Program-made: the position numbers and the translations under genes
Part shown: positions 35,001-49,700 of the stretch, piece after piece
Layout of the letters: every line of letters begins with the position of its first letter
Position numbering within the stretch: the first letter of the stretch is position 1
Assembly (NCBI GenBank): GCA_963855995.1
Contig: OY979717.1
Span: forward strand, 16,622,960-16,686,959
Direction: 5' to 3'
DNA: 64,000 nt
Source of the DNA: Muricea muricata
Lineage: Eukaryota; Cnidaria; Anthozoa; Malacalcyonacea; Plexauridae
Notes under the pieces: generated by a model
Databases searched by the model: none
What the model was told of the DNA's origin: nothing
Seen by the model: only the letters and a program-made list of their open reading frames with translations

Positions 35001-38000
35001 ATACTGCTTTAAATATAGACAATCCAGACAGTTGTATAAAAGTGTGCATGCATTGATCACACAAGTTCTCTTTTTCGCCCTCATGTAGATGCGTTTCATA
35101 GGCTGCTAAATATTATTATTTCGTGTTCTTATTTAAGAATCCCAGGAATGCGCTGTAGAGGACAAATGCTCCCCCATTCACGCATTGACGCGTACAATGT
35201 TTTCGATAAAACCATGCACGCAGTGTCCTAGCTTCGGCAATTGCATTCATATGTAGACCCATTCGAACTATGCGTCTCACACGTCACAACTCTTTCACGC
35301 GTTATTTTCATTGAATTTTAATATCTTTGTGTGTTCTAATTCTTCACGACATGACGATTTCCTTCATTAATTACGCCTGGCATTAGAATTATGAAAGAAT
35401 TATGAAAGCCAGCTTGGCGTGTTTTGACATCGCTTTCAATTTTCACCAGATTATTTTGGATTGATAAAGGATTATTTTTGTTGCCCAACAGCTTGGGGCC
35501 TTGGCTGCAATTCATTATCACACAATTCATATATCCATTGAGATAAAATTTCGTACACATGTATAGGCAAATTAATCTCTTACGTCCTTACTCCTTAGTT
35601 TAAAAATCCAAACCGAAATCGTATGCTTTGTCTTTGAGGGCGAACATTCGGTCACATTTACTGATTTAGGCAATACGACTTACACGGAAAATAATTATGT
35701 TGAGTCTCGGGCTGCATGAGTCTTGGCAATTTCATGTTATCATTAGGTTACATTAACTGTAGTTGCATGAGTTCTGATGAATTTCAAGGTGGTGCTTGAC
35801 AGTAATATTGCGAACTTGATTCATGCATAATCTAGTCCATGTGCAATTAAGTTTTGAAAAACTTTATCATGTATACAAATAGATTAATAACCTCGGCGTT
35901 CAGAACTTTGATCTGTCTTGTAGGATAAGCACAGTTGAAACCAAAAAATGTAGACAAAAGTACGCCGATGAGTTAGGGAAAATATTAATTCTTATCCATC
36001 CTTAAACTTCCATAATGTTTTCCCTGCGGCGCGGTGCCTCTGGCTCCGTGCTATTCTCGTCCTATTCGTGACAGCAAGTGACAAAACCAACACCAGAAGA
36101 CATATTGCCAAGCTTATGAAGAGCCGTTTCCTTACGTGTCGTAGTGCGACTCATTCACAACCGATAGGCGATAACACGGAAACTAGATTTTTAGTAACTA
36201 GAAATTAAACCCGGCGAAGTTTCAGAACGTGTTAAGGTTTCGCCTATAAAAATGTCAGAGAAAATTTCTCCGGTGATGGCGATAATTTTCTTGTTCCTAT
36301 GTAAAACCAAATTCGGCTGTCATCTCATATCAATGTCGTGTCCGCTCTATACTCCTAAGTCAACATTTGATAATGGGCACGAATTGTACACAGCCGCGAA
36401 AATCATATTAAATTAATATTTGCACGCATGCAAGGGTCAAGGTAAAGTCCGCTTAAATTGAATAAGCTCGCAGTTGTATAGTAAATCTGCTTTTGTTGTT
36501 TGTTTGCGGGAGCCAATATATATTTACCCGATGTTATATATGAACTAATATCTCGCGGCAGCCAAGCCAGCCAGCTGCCCCGGTAACTGACACGTTCAAA
36601 GATTCTTTGTCACCGTAGCTAGCTTTTGTCTAAAAACCGCTGGATCACAACTACATCGGTAACGTCTAACGTAATTGTGATCTATTTCCTCATACCACGT
36701 ATAACTTGTAAATAGGGAAGTATCAGCTTCGTTTCTTCAAGGATTTATTGGCAGTTTAAACGGTTTGTAATATCATACAGGCTTGCTTTAATTTTAGTAT
36801 AATTTATGCGTCGCTAAAATTTGCTACCAAGCTTGGGGCAGTTGTTCCAAAGGCGGTTAGCTTGACCCTGTGTGAATTTTAAATTTCTTTTCGAAACGCG
36901 TTATAACTTTCAAGCAGCTTGTTTATAAGCTTTAGAATATTTTTTTACAAATCCTGCCTGGATCAATTATCCGGTGGTTTTAATTTCTGAAGTGGAGGAG
37001 TGGATGGATGCCTAAAATATTGGGTTCAACTTTAACCGACGCCACGGTTTGCGCTAACTCGGCTTTGAACAACTGGCCTCAAGGAATCTATCAATCTGGC
37101 TAGTTTGTTGTGGCTGGCTGGAAATTATACTTCACTGAATTTTCACTGAATAACATGTATGTCAGAGACATGGTTTAACTTAAAACCAATACCCATGCCC
37201 AGGGTCTTTTCTCTTTCTCATACTCTCTATAGTATATACGAAGCTGACATAATTTAATGCTGGCAATCTTGGTAACTCGATCTAACAATCAAGTACAGTT
37301 CCATGTTGATCTGATAAATCTGGAGCTCAATCTTTATTATTGAGATAATTAGATGCATGTGAAGGCATGAGAAAACTAAAGATGAAATGCGAGATTAGTC
37401 GTGCCAATTTTATCGACAAAAGGGCAACTGGCCAGAATTATTAATATTTGCTTGGACTGGAGATGTAAAATTCCATAAAGAGGAAAATCATCCTCTAGGA
37501 AGACCAGTTAACGTAGAAACAGGGTTAAAGAAAAGAGGGAAAAGCCACCATGATAGATAGGAAGTGAAAAAAACGAACAAAAAATTGACGAAGAACGATG
37601 ATTTACAGACTGATGTTATCAACTTCCAGCACCCAATGCCCAAAAAGTGAAACAGTGACGAGGAAGGAAAAACCAAATCACTATCTAGCCAAATATCTGG
37701 CCCTGGCCTCGTGTTGACATTAAACCACATGACTGAAGGTTTACAGTATTCTGGCCTGCAGACAATGTTAGGTATCATCAACGTTTGAAGCATTAAGTAT
37801 AAAGCATGGGCAGCCGTTCTGTTTCAGATACAGACCGGATGCGAATGCTTTATCGTAGGGTCGTACCTATATAACATCTGGATAAAAACGTATTCCTTCG
37901 AATTCACAATCTCAAAAAATGAATGATATTTGGCTCGAAAAACAAACTCAAAGTTTATGTAAATCGGTGGAAATCTTTATCCGTTTTGCAGATATATGTT

Positions 38001-38155
38001 GATTAAACAGCTATGTATTTTTTTTAGTTTTTGTGATTTCTTCATGAATTCGACCCATTATTGTTAGCACTGCATGATGAATTCGAAGATCCGAGTTCAC
38101 GGACCGAAAACATTGCGATGATAAATTTACATGGTGTTTCCACAAAATTATGCCA

Positions 38156-38310
38156 TAGGCAGCCCAGGAACGCGGTGTTTTGTTTTGTTTTTATCGATGT
38201 GACGTATGCATAGTTATAATTACCCTTATTATAATTAGGGTAATTATAATTATACATACGTCACATCGATAAAAACAAAACAAAACACGACGTTCCTGGG
38301 CTACCTATAT
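38156..38310. mobile_element. Near-perfect palindromic MITE
   Basis: Arms of about 72 bases: GCAGCCCAGGAACG to AATTACCCT pair with AGGGTAATT to CGTTCCTGGGCTAC. The loop is only a few bases (TATTATAAT). CGATGTGACGTATG in the arm contains a TGACGT half-site. No coding. Confidence 0.75.
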
Positions 38311-41306
38311 GATTATACTTTCATTCATAATCACCACGCAAACATACAAAGATCGAACTTAACTTATTGCATATCATTTTCTTTTTATGCAACAATATAC
38401 TATATACCTCCTAGTCTTCCACAATAATGAAGCTCTAATTTTTAGTATAAATACAAATTAAGATACATATTAATATTTACCTGGAGAAGATGTGAAAGGC
38501 AGTTAAAGTTATAAATATTGCTATGCATTGTATTTAAAAAACGTTATTAATACAGCTGAATTATGATCATGAACACAATACTTTTACTAACATATTTACA
38601 TGTGTATGGATGTATATAAGTGTTGGAGCGTAGTGAGGATTTACAACACACTGAAAACATGGTAGTTGCTGTTAAATATTTAATAAAAATTTATATTTGA
38701 AAGAAACTCAATAAACTGCGCTGTAAAATAATAAAAATTGGCAAATATATAAGCATTAATAACATATCAACCAGGCAAGGACAATTAAGCTGGCATTTAG
38801 TATATATGAGTGTTTTCAGATATGTCATGAGAAGTTGTCAGAAAGTAGAAGCCTAATTGGAACGAGGATTCTGATTGGACATTTCCTCGTGTCCAGTGGT
38901 CTTGGCCTTCAGAGATATGCAAATTTACAATCGCTGATTATTTGAGCGACTAACTAGTGCGAAGGTTGATGAACCAACCGTATTAAGAACAATAATTGAG
39001 CTTGTACATGTTTGATACAGCCTAAATACGACCGATTACTGTTGAATCGTCGATTCCTAAATTACAATATTTAATAGAAAATTCTAGAGAGTCACGACCC
39101 AGCTGATGTGTTGCCAGTTATGCGATAGTTATATGGGCAAAAATGTCGTTATTCCACTGATGAGTGATACGTTATAAAAGGTCATTATTTTTTAATATCA
39201 TGAATATTTTAGCTTTAATTAACATTTAAAAATGTCTTTTGAAGTTTTTTTATCAACGGTGGTTTGAAGTAGAGCTGGAAGGAACCAGCTATAAGCACGC
39301 ATGAAAATCAGAGGAATTACACAATCGATCGAATTTAAACGAGTTGAAGCGCAGAGTTTCCAGAAATGCGGGAAATTTCCTTCAAAATTCAAAAAGTCCA
39401 CCCACACTGTGGGGGAAGGGGTCAATATTAATTGTATGTGTTATATACAATCTTTCCAAAAGTTGTTTGAGGACAGTCTTATGAGAATACGCGTCATGGA
39501 AACGTTGTTGAGTCAGTTGAAACGAGTCTAGATGCGTTGGATTTACTATATACTCGGCATATAGCCTTCCGAGCATCTTGCAAATGGCGAGAAAACGCAA
39601 ATAAAATTCAATTAAAGGGCCTCGATGGAATATTGATAATGAACCGAAATAGCGTGTAACTAAAATGACATTTTTTGTTTCTAAATTATATCGATTGTAT
39701 AGTGCAACAATTGCATCTTAAATTTTTGCATCCCCCTCCATTTATCTTATGTTATTTTCAATACCCGCCGAGGAAAGTGATGTGAACAATGTTAATATAA
39801 GTAAATTCTTCCAAGGCAAAAACATCCAATCCAGGATGTGACTTTGTTAAACTAAACTGTGCAGGATTTTGCCCAGTTGTTATCCAGGTTTTTACCTGCG
39901 AATGAGTATATTCGTAAAGCGAGTCTATAGCTGCCGGGTGATTTGAAGGAATGGTAGTGACGTGAATGACTGTTGAGTCATTTGCGGAGGACAAGGCAGA
40001 TGAGGAAATTGTTTGATGCTGCTACCTCAGTGATACCAATATCGAGATTTTCTTAGGCTACTTATCATAGGAAATTAATGATGCACTTCATTAACGCGGA
40101 TTTTAAAAAATTTGCGTTAATTTAATTAATGCTAATTTAGTTTATAATTAATTTCAAGTATGCAAATTTTACGTATCGTTAAAGCTTGGTTCTCAGTAGT
40201 GACATAGGCTCACACACTATTAAAATATTTTTTCTCTAAGTAATTCACTCTCACCTGATCAGAATCAGTAACATATGCATCATTTAGGATCGACTCGAGA
40301 CAATTTAAATAAACAATTTTTCAATATCCCCGAAGATCAAATTGGCTTCAATTCAATTTCATAAAAGGTAATTAATTTATGTCGCGTTAACATAGTGCAT
40401 CGTTAATTTTCTATATGGTAGTTAGGATCACTAGGCACCATCGTCGTCTAAATCACATCTCTAAAGAATGGGAAGTTATCATAACAGTGACGAAATTTGT
40501 AATTAGAATTACCCTGTGACAAGTGATTATTTCTTGTTTTTTGTGCAATTCCGAAAAAGTCATTCATTAGAAAATATTATTTTGTAGTTTCGGCTAACGG
40601 TCTAAAGAGCATCTCAGGCTTTACATGACATTGAAAACAGTACATACATCTCAATAGTTTGAACCTGTCTCAGTTTCTGATGCAAATTACCAATGCTACA
40701 AAACAAGATAACACAATCAAAACACATTACCAGGATTAGTGATAAGTGACGCAATTGATACAGCTCAGCAAAGTCGACCACCAAAATCACCAGTGGGGTT
40801 GGTCCTCATTTCGAACAATACGCTTACGTAACCGCTTATTAAATAAGCGTAGTTTTCGCAGCCTGGGGAGATTCACTTGCTTTAACAGAAATAGCAGACT
40901 ACATGTTTATTCCAAAATCATATACCCAGCCGAACTAAAGCAATATTTGGGTATTATTAAGTAGTTGGCTTTGTCCGTTCAAAATCGGTTTATATATTTG
41001 ATGCATTGCCAATTTGGTGGCAAAAGCGCAAATACGGCTTTTCACGTGGATATATTAAAATTGCTTTGTAAACATTTTTCATGATCTTTTGATGTTTGCC
41101 ACATATGGTTTTGACATTTTTGCTCTTGCGAACTTTCACAAGATGACGTCGCAGGAACTTAATATTGAGGCGTGCACAGAAGACTACCGGACACTAGTCT
41201 ATGTTCCTGCCGCCCAGAAATCATTCAAAGAAAAATTAAAATTCACTAGGAAGTAGTCGGCGACACTGGACGCACGTCACGTATGTCGGCGCGCGTATGA
41301 TGATCA

Positions 41307-41370
41307 GAATTTAGTCAGTCGTTGTACTAACTCACGGGGAATTTAGTCAGTCGTTGTACTAACTCACGGG
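41307..41370 (+). repeat. Two-copy 32-bp tandem repeat
   Basis: The unit GAATTTAGTCAGTCGTTGTA plus ACTAACTCACGG-type bases occurs twice in direct order without change. Confidence 0.85.
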
Positions 41371-41792
41371 TTTTAATGAGCGGAAGATTAGTTGCAGCAT
41401 GTGATGTCACTTCCAAGAGTTCCTCTCGATAGCAGATAAAAAAAATTCTCCGCAGCAAAAAAGATGGTGGACGTGGACTTACCAGAATGTATTGCGGTGT
41501 AGGGTCGTTCAATTTTTTTCACTGAATCAGCCGAAGACATGAGGATTGTAAAATTACAAGTAGGTCGTGTAATAATTTCAAACATGATGCAAAGACATGT
41601 CTGGCTTACCATGGCAAGCCTGTCTTACAATTTGGTCATGGCATGCAAACATTCTGCTTTTATTGCCATGGAAACTATTAATTTCTAAAGAAATGGATAG
41701 TGACAATGATTGAAAATTTGCATAGCATGACTAAATCGTCGGGCTGGCTTTGCCACTGTTTGCATTGCATTCGTACAGGTGTGCTGCAATTG

Positions 41793-42032
41793 AAGCCATA
41801 AGCTTGCCGCACACGAGAGCTATCTGCTGAGCAAAAGTTTCTCGTGCCTGTTGACTCAGCCGATAGCTCACCTTTTCTCTCACATCAAACATGTTTTATA
41901 CGCGAGAAAAAGTTGCACGGGGCATACTGAAACGCACCACCCGCTCACAGCAAGCTTATCGGCTGAGCTAACAGGCACCAGTAACTTTTGCTCAGCCGAT
42001 ATATAGCACTCGTGTGCGCCAGGCTATAGGAA
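41793..42032. mobile_element. Foldback MITE
   Basis: Imperfect arms at about 41793-41880 and 41945-42032 share GCTGAGCAAAAGTT, GTGCCTGTT and CTCAGCCGATA in opposite orientation. The outer ends are AGCTTGCCGCACACGAG and CTCGTGTGCGCCAGGCT. No coding capacity. Confidence 0.65.
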
Positions 42033-43758
42033 GTAACAAAGTCACACAAAGCCATAGGAAGTAACGTATATACAGGAGTAATTGTACTGGAAGTGCGCCT
42101 TTTTCTAAAGTCACGCTTTTCAGCGGTGTATAATCTTTTTAAAAAAACAACGTGAACAAACGTTCTACGCTTTCGACTGCGCTTTTGGTGGATCTGTGAA
42201 ACCTGAGAAAAATTGTGAAAGGTATATCCTGATCCGCGCAAATTTTGACAGACACAGTCTTTTGACAGTGATAGACACAGTCCACCTGGAGAATTAAGTT
42301 AAGGTGACAACTACCGAAATTCACATTTCCTGTTTGGTCTCGTTAATTCTGCCTCATAACGAGGGCGAATGACGCATGCATTAAAGAGCGTATTACAGCG
42401 GGCCAGCCACTAATAGAGGGAAATACGAAATTAGCGATAATAAATGTGGAATATTGTTGTGTCAAGCATGAAAGCATTGAATGGATATTCGGTGTCATGT
42501 CGCTACTAAATTATTATTTGCAACTATGACAACACGAACACCTTTTCATTTTGCGGTTCACAAAAAATAAACACTAAGTCCTCAGCGTGTGATATTTTCA
42601 TTTAGCAAAGCTATCAAGGAACATATGCCTCGACCTTAATCAGAGTTAGCATTGTAGATCTTCATGAACATATGCCTTGCATTTCCCGAGCTTGAGTGGC
42701 TGGAATAAAGCCATGACACATAAGACTATCTTTGTATTATCAATGGTAAAAAGCTGTGATAAATATCAGCTTCTTACAATTCGGTACCGCTTTCAGTCCA
42801 CGCTGTTCAGGACTTACAATCGGCTAAAATAAAGCTAGAAATGCGAAATTAGAAAAGTGAAAGAAGCGACCATGCCGAGAGAGTCATTTGTTCTCACAAT
42901 GTTTCGGGTGAAAAGAAAATGGCTATTACTTGGCAGTTAATAGTTTGAAATGATATTGAAAACAGATATGCTCTATTAGAATAAAACCACTTTCGAGCCA
43001 AATGTTCGTTTCATGAGTGTCATTAGCGCGAAGCGGTTTTTCAGAAGTGAACAAAAGCTTCACGATCATCACAGGAGATTAGCGCTAACAGCTACGCAAA
43101 TTTGCTCTTCAATATTAGCTTAGCGTCGAAAGAACGAAATAAAAACTCCTTTGGCTTTTATTTGCCGTGATCGCTGAGTCATAGCGAGCCGTATTTACAC
43201 TAAGATATCCGTGCTCCTAATCACATACGCGTTTGATAACAAATGAAACCCCACACCGACTTCGAAAACATTTATGAAAAGTGAAAACCGTATAAAAGAA
43301 CTGGCAGTCACAACTGTTTTTTTTAGTCATCCTAATTACTTTAGGTGAGCTAAGCATCTTTTTAAAGGCTGGCAAACTAGAACAGATCAGCTCCAAATAA
43401 AGTATGTAGCCGATTGGTCGCATATCAGGGCATAATTGAGCAGAACAAATCGGAAATCTTTCGAAAATTTAAGAAGGAAACTGACTAAACACAACCTGCT
43501 GTCGCGTTGAGGTTTGAGTGCGTGGTCTGAAGCCACTCCCAGCTAATGAGACAAGACATCCCAGTTGTACGCATGCGTAATTGCGCAAAAAATGCACGTG
43601 TTCAAAAAAAGAAAAACAAAGCTCTATTTATATTGATTTCAGCCATTGTGTGTCATGTCAGTTTACAATTAAGCCTCGGAAGCTAAGAGCGTTGCTTCAG
43701 CGAATGGTGTATATCGCGTTGGATTGTGAGCGACGGTTGGCCGTACGGAGCACTAAAC

Positions 43759-46700
43759 ATGCTGGATAAAACTATTATACATGAGACTAGAACGAAGCAG
43801 AATTGTCTACGACAGCCGTTCATTCATTCTTTCAATATACCTCGGGTTCTCCCAAGAAGTACGACTTTAAACAAACGAACTAAAACACGGGCTACCTCTC
43901 AGAACTGCTGTGTTGATACTGAAACGTCGAAACTATGTACTTTGAGCGAAGAAGTGCTCGTTTTAATACTAGAATATCTTGACGCTAGAACTCTTATACG
44001 ACTGAGTAAAACTTGTCGCTTATTTCATCGACTATGCCACTCGGATGTTATATGGCGTCATCGTTGTAAGGTAGGGAATATGTGCTCGTATTAACCGGCA
44101 TTGACAATATTCCGTGTATATTCAATTCGGGCATATAACTGCGTTTCTTTCGCTTATTCTATGGCAAGATTTCGAGCGAAATCTGCGATATAACGCAATG
44201 AATTAATCATATTGCAGGAGAATACCTCGCTCGTGTGAGTGAATCTAGGCCTTTCGTGGGGTTTCCTCTGAGCGTTGTCAATTTCGCGTATGCCTAGACG
44301 ATATATTATTGTTGTATTCGCTAAAAAATTCGTGCAAGCTGATCGATTGTTGTCGAAATAACGCGATGCTTTCATTGAATAAGTAAACGGGTTTTCTGTT
44401 GTTTTCCTCACTCTGTTTGACTGCATGGGGCAACGAGAGAATCGGTGCTTGAATAATGTTTACTTTACATGTCTTATCTATAATTCAAGAATTGCCATCA
44501 GAGCTATGATAAAGCGAAATGAATTTTAATTTGAGATCGGCACGAAATACACAGGAAACATGATTTAGGGTGCGTTTAGTCGAATATAATAGGACGGAAA
44601 AGTAGTGTTTATAATCAGTGTGCTATAGGCTTTACCGACTTAACATTGAACATTTCGTCTCACGCTATCCAGCCATTGTGGCCATGTTCGATTTTCACAC
44701 GGCATTGTAGCTGAATGTTTAGATACAGTAGACAGCCTGAATTCGAGATGTTTCTCGTACGATCATTCAATTAAGTAGCATTTGAAAAGCGTATTCAGCT
44801 TGCTGTGTGTGTGATTGCCTACAAAAAATTGCTGTGCACCAATGGTTATTCGTGTCTAGACAAGCTGAGCTACGCCATTGTCGAGACATGTTCACATGAG
44901 TCAAAATGATATAAAACTTGGCTCGTATCTTAGGTATTCTGGCAGTCTATTATCTTAGAAGGGTGAAACGCCGGAAAAAGCATTATGTTTGTAGGCAAAT
45001 GCAAATAGAAGGGCCGCATATTTGGTTTTAATATCTACTAGTGCTAAATGTGTCAAAAACGTGGGCTGTCAACGTCAACTACTTTAGGCTTTGGGAGTTT
45101 CACAGTATAATATTTTCTTTCATTACAAACACTCAAGTCAGATAATGAAGGGAAAGACAAGCTAAGACCTGTGTGTATTATTTATCTTGGAGTTGCCACC
45201 AATTCGCGACAATGTACCACATTTCTCACGTTGTTCTGCGTGCGCCACAGGGGAGCGCACCGCAAATCTCTCGATACACGCAATGCTCGTCAAATATGCG
45301 CCGAATCAGTCGCGTTCGATTCTAATCAAGTTGCCTAGATGGTTGACGTGCCTGTTCACACATGTGTGTCTTATTTCTGTGTATCCAATCACCTTATTTT
45401 CCTGCAAGCTTAGACTGAAAGGAGATAAAATGTATCGAAAATCCTCGCTGTCTTCCGAACAACCGCTTTACAGTAGACGTGCGGATGCAAGCCTCTTATT
45501 TCATAACCGAATGTTTGTATTCGGGCTCTTTCATGCTAAACCGCACTATGAAGCTTTTGAGATTGTTTTGGGGAATTAGAATAGGACTCGGGCTATAAAA
45601 TTGAACTCTCAAGGTCAGAGCGTCAAATTAAGGTCCTATATGGTCAAGAAACCGTCCTTCAATTCTTTAGTTAGAGAAACTGCATGGATAATTTAATACG
45701 TGCTAAATACTTGCGAATATCATTCCGTCAAAACTAATAAAACAAAATTAGATGGCTATTTTCACTTACAGCTATATTAATATTAAACCTCAGCCCTGGT
45801 TCACTGATTCTGGCATTCATTACAATAATGCATACAATATTCTGTACAAGATATAATATCTTTAATACCAAGTGCCGTCTGCCTTTATTTTATGATCACA
45901 AAGAAATAATTTGTTTTATCACTAGACTACTTGGAGTCATATTGACGACATTCACGCAAAGAAAATATTAACAAGATTTTGTCCTTGTTGTTTTGATAAG
46001 AAGCTCTAGTTTTCTTGAGGGCGCTCTCTAATTAAGGTCCCTCTGGGGCTTGTCCTGCTTGTATGCTGTCAAATTACTGATGATGCCCAAGAGTTGCTTT
46101 TCCTGTTTTTATTTTATGACAGAGCAGCTCGCATGTCATCTGTGAAAGCTATTAAAGTCTATTTTCTCCGTAAAAAAACTGAATGTTTTAGATTATTTAC
46201 ATACAAGCCCCCGTCAAGCTTAAGGCTAAACATATCATATCGCCAGATACCCGGCGATGAAAGTTCCAATTTGGACAAGCGATATTATTGATTTATCTAC
46301 ACACGAAAGCGCTTTGCACAGACATGCTGGCTTGCCAAGCTTTTAAGGTCAGCTTATTGTTAACGCATTGTACAAGATTAAGCCTTAAAGGGATTAAAAC
46401 CCTCGAATTGAAAGGAATTTACTGGAGTCCGGACGTAAAAACAACATGACTTAAATAGTTTGTATTTCATTAGCGCGAGTAATATTTAGACGCTCGCATA
46501 TTTGCTTTGCCATGGCAAAAACCCTTTATCTCACGCCAAATCTCATTTCCCTTTCTTATTGATGGAATGCTACCGCTCCTATAATAGCTATATTGAATAG
46601 CAGCTTGTAATTTTAAATACCGACGGTGGAGAAGTGTTTTTCTTTCACTAGGGAAGGTTATTAAAAGCACAACTTAGCCCAATTGGATATTTTTGTAAGA

Positions 46701-49700
46701 ACTAAAATAGTGAAGGCTATATCACGTAATTACTTCGCCCGAATGGCAACAGATTGCTCAATTGCTTCGATAATCTTCAAAAATAATAGCAGGGGAGTTA
46801 TTAAATATAAGCACTTGACATTTTTCTTTATAAATTTGTCAACCATTGTTCAGGGCGAAATTGAGTGAAAAAAGGCACGCAACTTTTAAAAGGTGATGAG
46901 AAATAAATCCAAGGATGGCCATTGCTCATATGACATAACATTCATCATACTAATATTTCATCCATATCATTTGCTGCTACACTGTTATAAATATCTTATA
47001 ATTATTGCATTAAAAGCTAACGACAACACATTACACAAACGTGCTATTAAAATATAAATACCGTAATGTGAAAATACACAGTGGGCTTGCCAACAATTTT
47101 AAACTGTTATTCACACATTGTGATTTATTATGCCCCTTCTAGCATAGGTTTCCTTACTTGGTAAACTCCCTATACCCATTTGACAGGACACAATTTCTTA
47201 CTAAACTTACCCTTCTTTTTAATGTAAACTTGCTTATAGTTAACAGTCTTGGCTATATTGTATTAGGGCATGATGTTCATACTAGAGTTAGGCTAAATCA
47301 ATATTTAAAGTGCAACCTCTCTCTGAAGGAAATAACCCCTGGTGTGTTTAATACCTGTATCTTTAGCCAATTGAGTGACAGCCCTTAATATAACATGCAC
47401 TGCCACTTACATATGGTGATTATTTAAAGTTGTTGCTAGTCTTGTTGCTAGAAAAAATTTAACTACGGCCACAGATTTTCCCTAATCTTTTTCCTAGGGG
47501 TTCCCTTCTGTGCTCGTGGCAGGTACTGTAGTACTGTCAATAAATACCTTGTGATTATTGAATGTCAAGTATCCAATCATTGATCCTAAATAACTGGATA
47601 AACACAACCTATCTTGCATTTTAAAATGAAACCTGTTTAGGTTAAACCATAGTCCACCATAACCCACCACAGTTCAATACTGTACCATGATCAACATATC
47701 ACTTCCTACAGTGCCTCTCATCGATCATGATGAAGTTTGGTTGGCTCATGAATCATGATGATCCATGCAAATGAGGCTCATGATTTATGGGAGTGAGCAT
47801 TTTTAATGTATTTATCAAGAGGGTGCATCGCCAGAATTAACAAAATCAGATTCTCAGAAGTAAAAAAATTCTCATTCTTAGAAGTAAAAAAAAAAACAGG
47901 TGCAACTTTCAAAGTATATAAACTCGGACCCTCAACTGCAATAGAATACATCATACAATCATCAACAGAGGTTTTGCTCTTTGGACAGGCAGGACAGCTT
48001 AAGCTTCTCTCCAGAGACACAGCATTCAGTAGACTGTGTCCTGTGCATGATCTTGGAGTGTCTTTTAATAATACACCTACTAAAGTCGCAACTTAAACCC
48101 TTTAATACCTGTAAGTGTATTTTATAAATAGTTTATCAACAGTGGCTTTAGATACATGTATCATGGTATTTGCTAATAAATATTTCTGTTCATTTTTTAG
48201 CTGGACTTCAATCTTCGTGCCAAGTGGCTTGAATACTCGTATCTCTATCTGTATGAACTATTTACCAAAGCTAGTGTTTTAAAGAATGACCCTAGTTTTT
48301 TTAGGCCTGTTAGTCAATTAAAAACATCAGTAATAGTATGGTATCTGATAAATCCGGAGCCTCCAAGTAGCAGTGTTTGTCAACTAACAGCAAGTCAGGC
48401 AAAGTCCATTTGGAATTTGACAGATGAAGATTTAGATAGGATGAACAATGAGGCAGAGGGTGAGTTAAGTCTTCATTTTCTCGAATTATATTTGATAAAG
48501 ATTGAACAAGCATGTGTGGTAATGTGCTGGCTATATGCTTGTCCTTCAAGACCTTTAGTTAACCTCTACTCATGGTCTTAGATACAATATCTTAGGTAAC
48601 TTAAGGCCTCAGATCCTCCATCAATTTGTTGCCAGTTGAAAGCCTGTTTAAAAAGATTATTTACATTTCTCCTTTTGGTAGATGTGAACAATTAGTGACT
48701 TAATAAGGAGTGTTCTAAGTTTGTGAATTTTCACCTAAACATTTCTAACAAGTTCACTGATTCACATGCATGTCCATCAAAATCGCACATTCACACTTGA
48801 AATTGCAGACAAAATTGCAAATGTAATTAAACAAGTCTTAACAGTAAGCAAACTTTATAACTTCACTTCACCCTCAGTCACTTGATGTAAGGCACTTGCC
48901 ATGGTGCCTTTCAATGGATAAGAGTAAATGATGGTAACATCCACTGAATTTTGATCATGAAAATCAATTTTTAGGTAATCAATTCTCACCCTCGTTTTAC
49001 CAGTCTTCATACATTTTTGTCAGTAATTTAAGACTCACTCCTTCCTTTCTGAACCAGTAAATGGTTTGCCCCAGGGGAGGGGGGGGGGGTTGTTGGACAT
49101 ACCCAAAATAGGTTTACATACTAAAAGTCAAGAAAAATAACCAACATGCATTTGTTTGACAGACAATCTGTTTAGCCATAACTACTACGAGTGGGAGTCT
49201 CTATACAAGTTATTTCTTGCCAAACACGGTGGCATTCTCCAACTGCAGAACTATGTACTTAGAAGATGCCTGCGCAATAGGCAAGCATTAGAGGAACATT
49301 ACCAGTTATCATTACACTCGTCAAGACAACAGAAGTGGTATCAGTTCTTGGATAATCGTGACACAGGGAACAAATTTCTCAAGGCTTTGACAGAGCACAT
49401 GCCGAAAGTGACGCACAGTTACATGCTTCATCAGGTAAGGAACTTTAAATTAAGCATTAATTGAAACGGAAAAAGGGTCATTTATGTAACCATGGAGTAA
49501 CTGTAATAGCTACGTAGTTTACTTTGAGGTTGACTCACCTGTTCTATTCACAGATTCACGGTACGTTTAATAGCATTATTTGTGGGCGACGCTCGACTCA
49601 GCATGAGTTCTGAAAAACATTAGTTCTTTTATTCCTCTTTATCGTTTCTAGAATATTTAGAAAGCGGCTTGAATTTTGAATCATTCGTACAATATTTGTG

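Larger units (their letters stand above)
33800..43500. other. Large gene-poor intergenic interval
   Basis: No gene could be supported over almost 10 kb. Small palindromic elements are listed separately at 34034-34191, 34743-35000, 38156-38310 and 41793-42032. Short open frames are present but show no domains, splice-linked exons or repeats. The longest, 37488-37793 and 39758-39994 on the minus strand, look like chance. The region may hold regulatory sequence or exons too short to see. Confidence 0.4.

Noticed and set aside
37488-37793. 101-codon minus-strand hydrophobic frame
   Set aside because: Looks membrane-like near its end, but A/T-rich DNA yields Phe/Leu-rich frames by chance; no other support.
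39758-39994. 78-codon minus-strand frame, candidate exon
   Set aside because: No acceptor/donor pair in phase with anything nearby and no recognised motif.
45187-45579. Possible extra exon of the F-box gene
   Set aside because: The exons on either side already join in phase, and the frame shows no domain.
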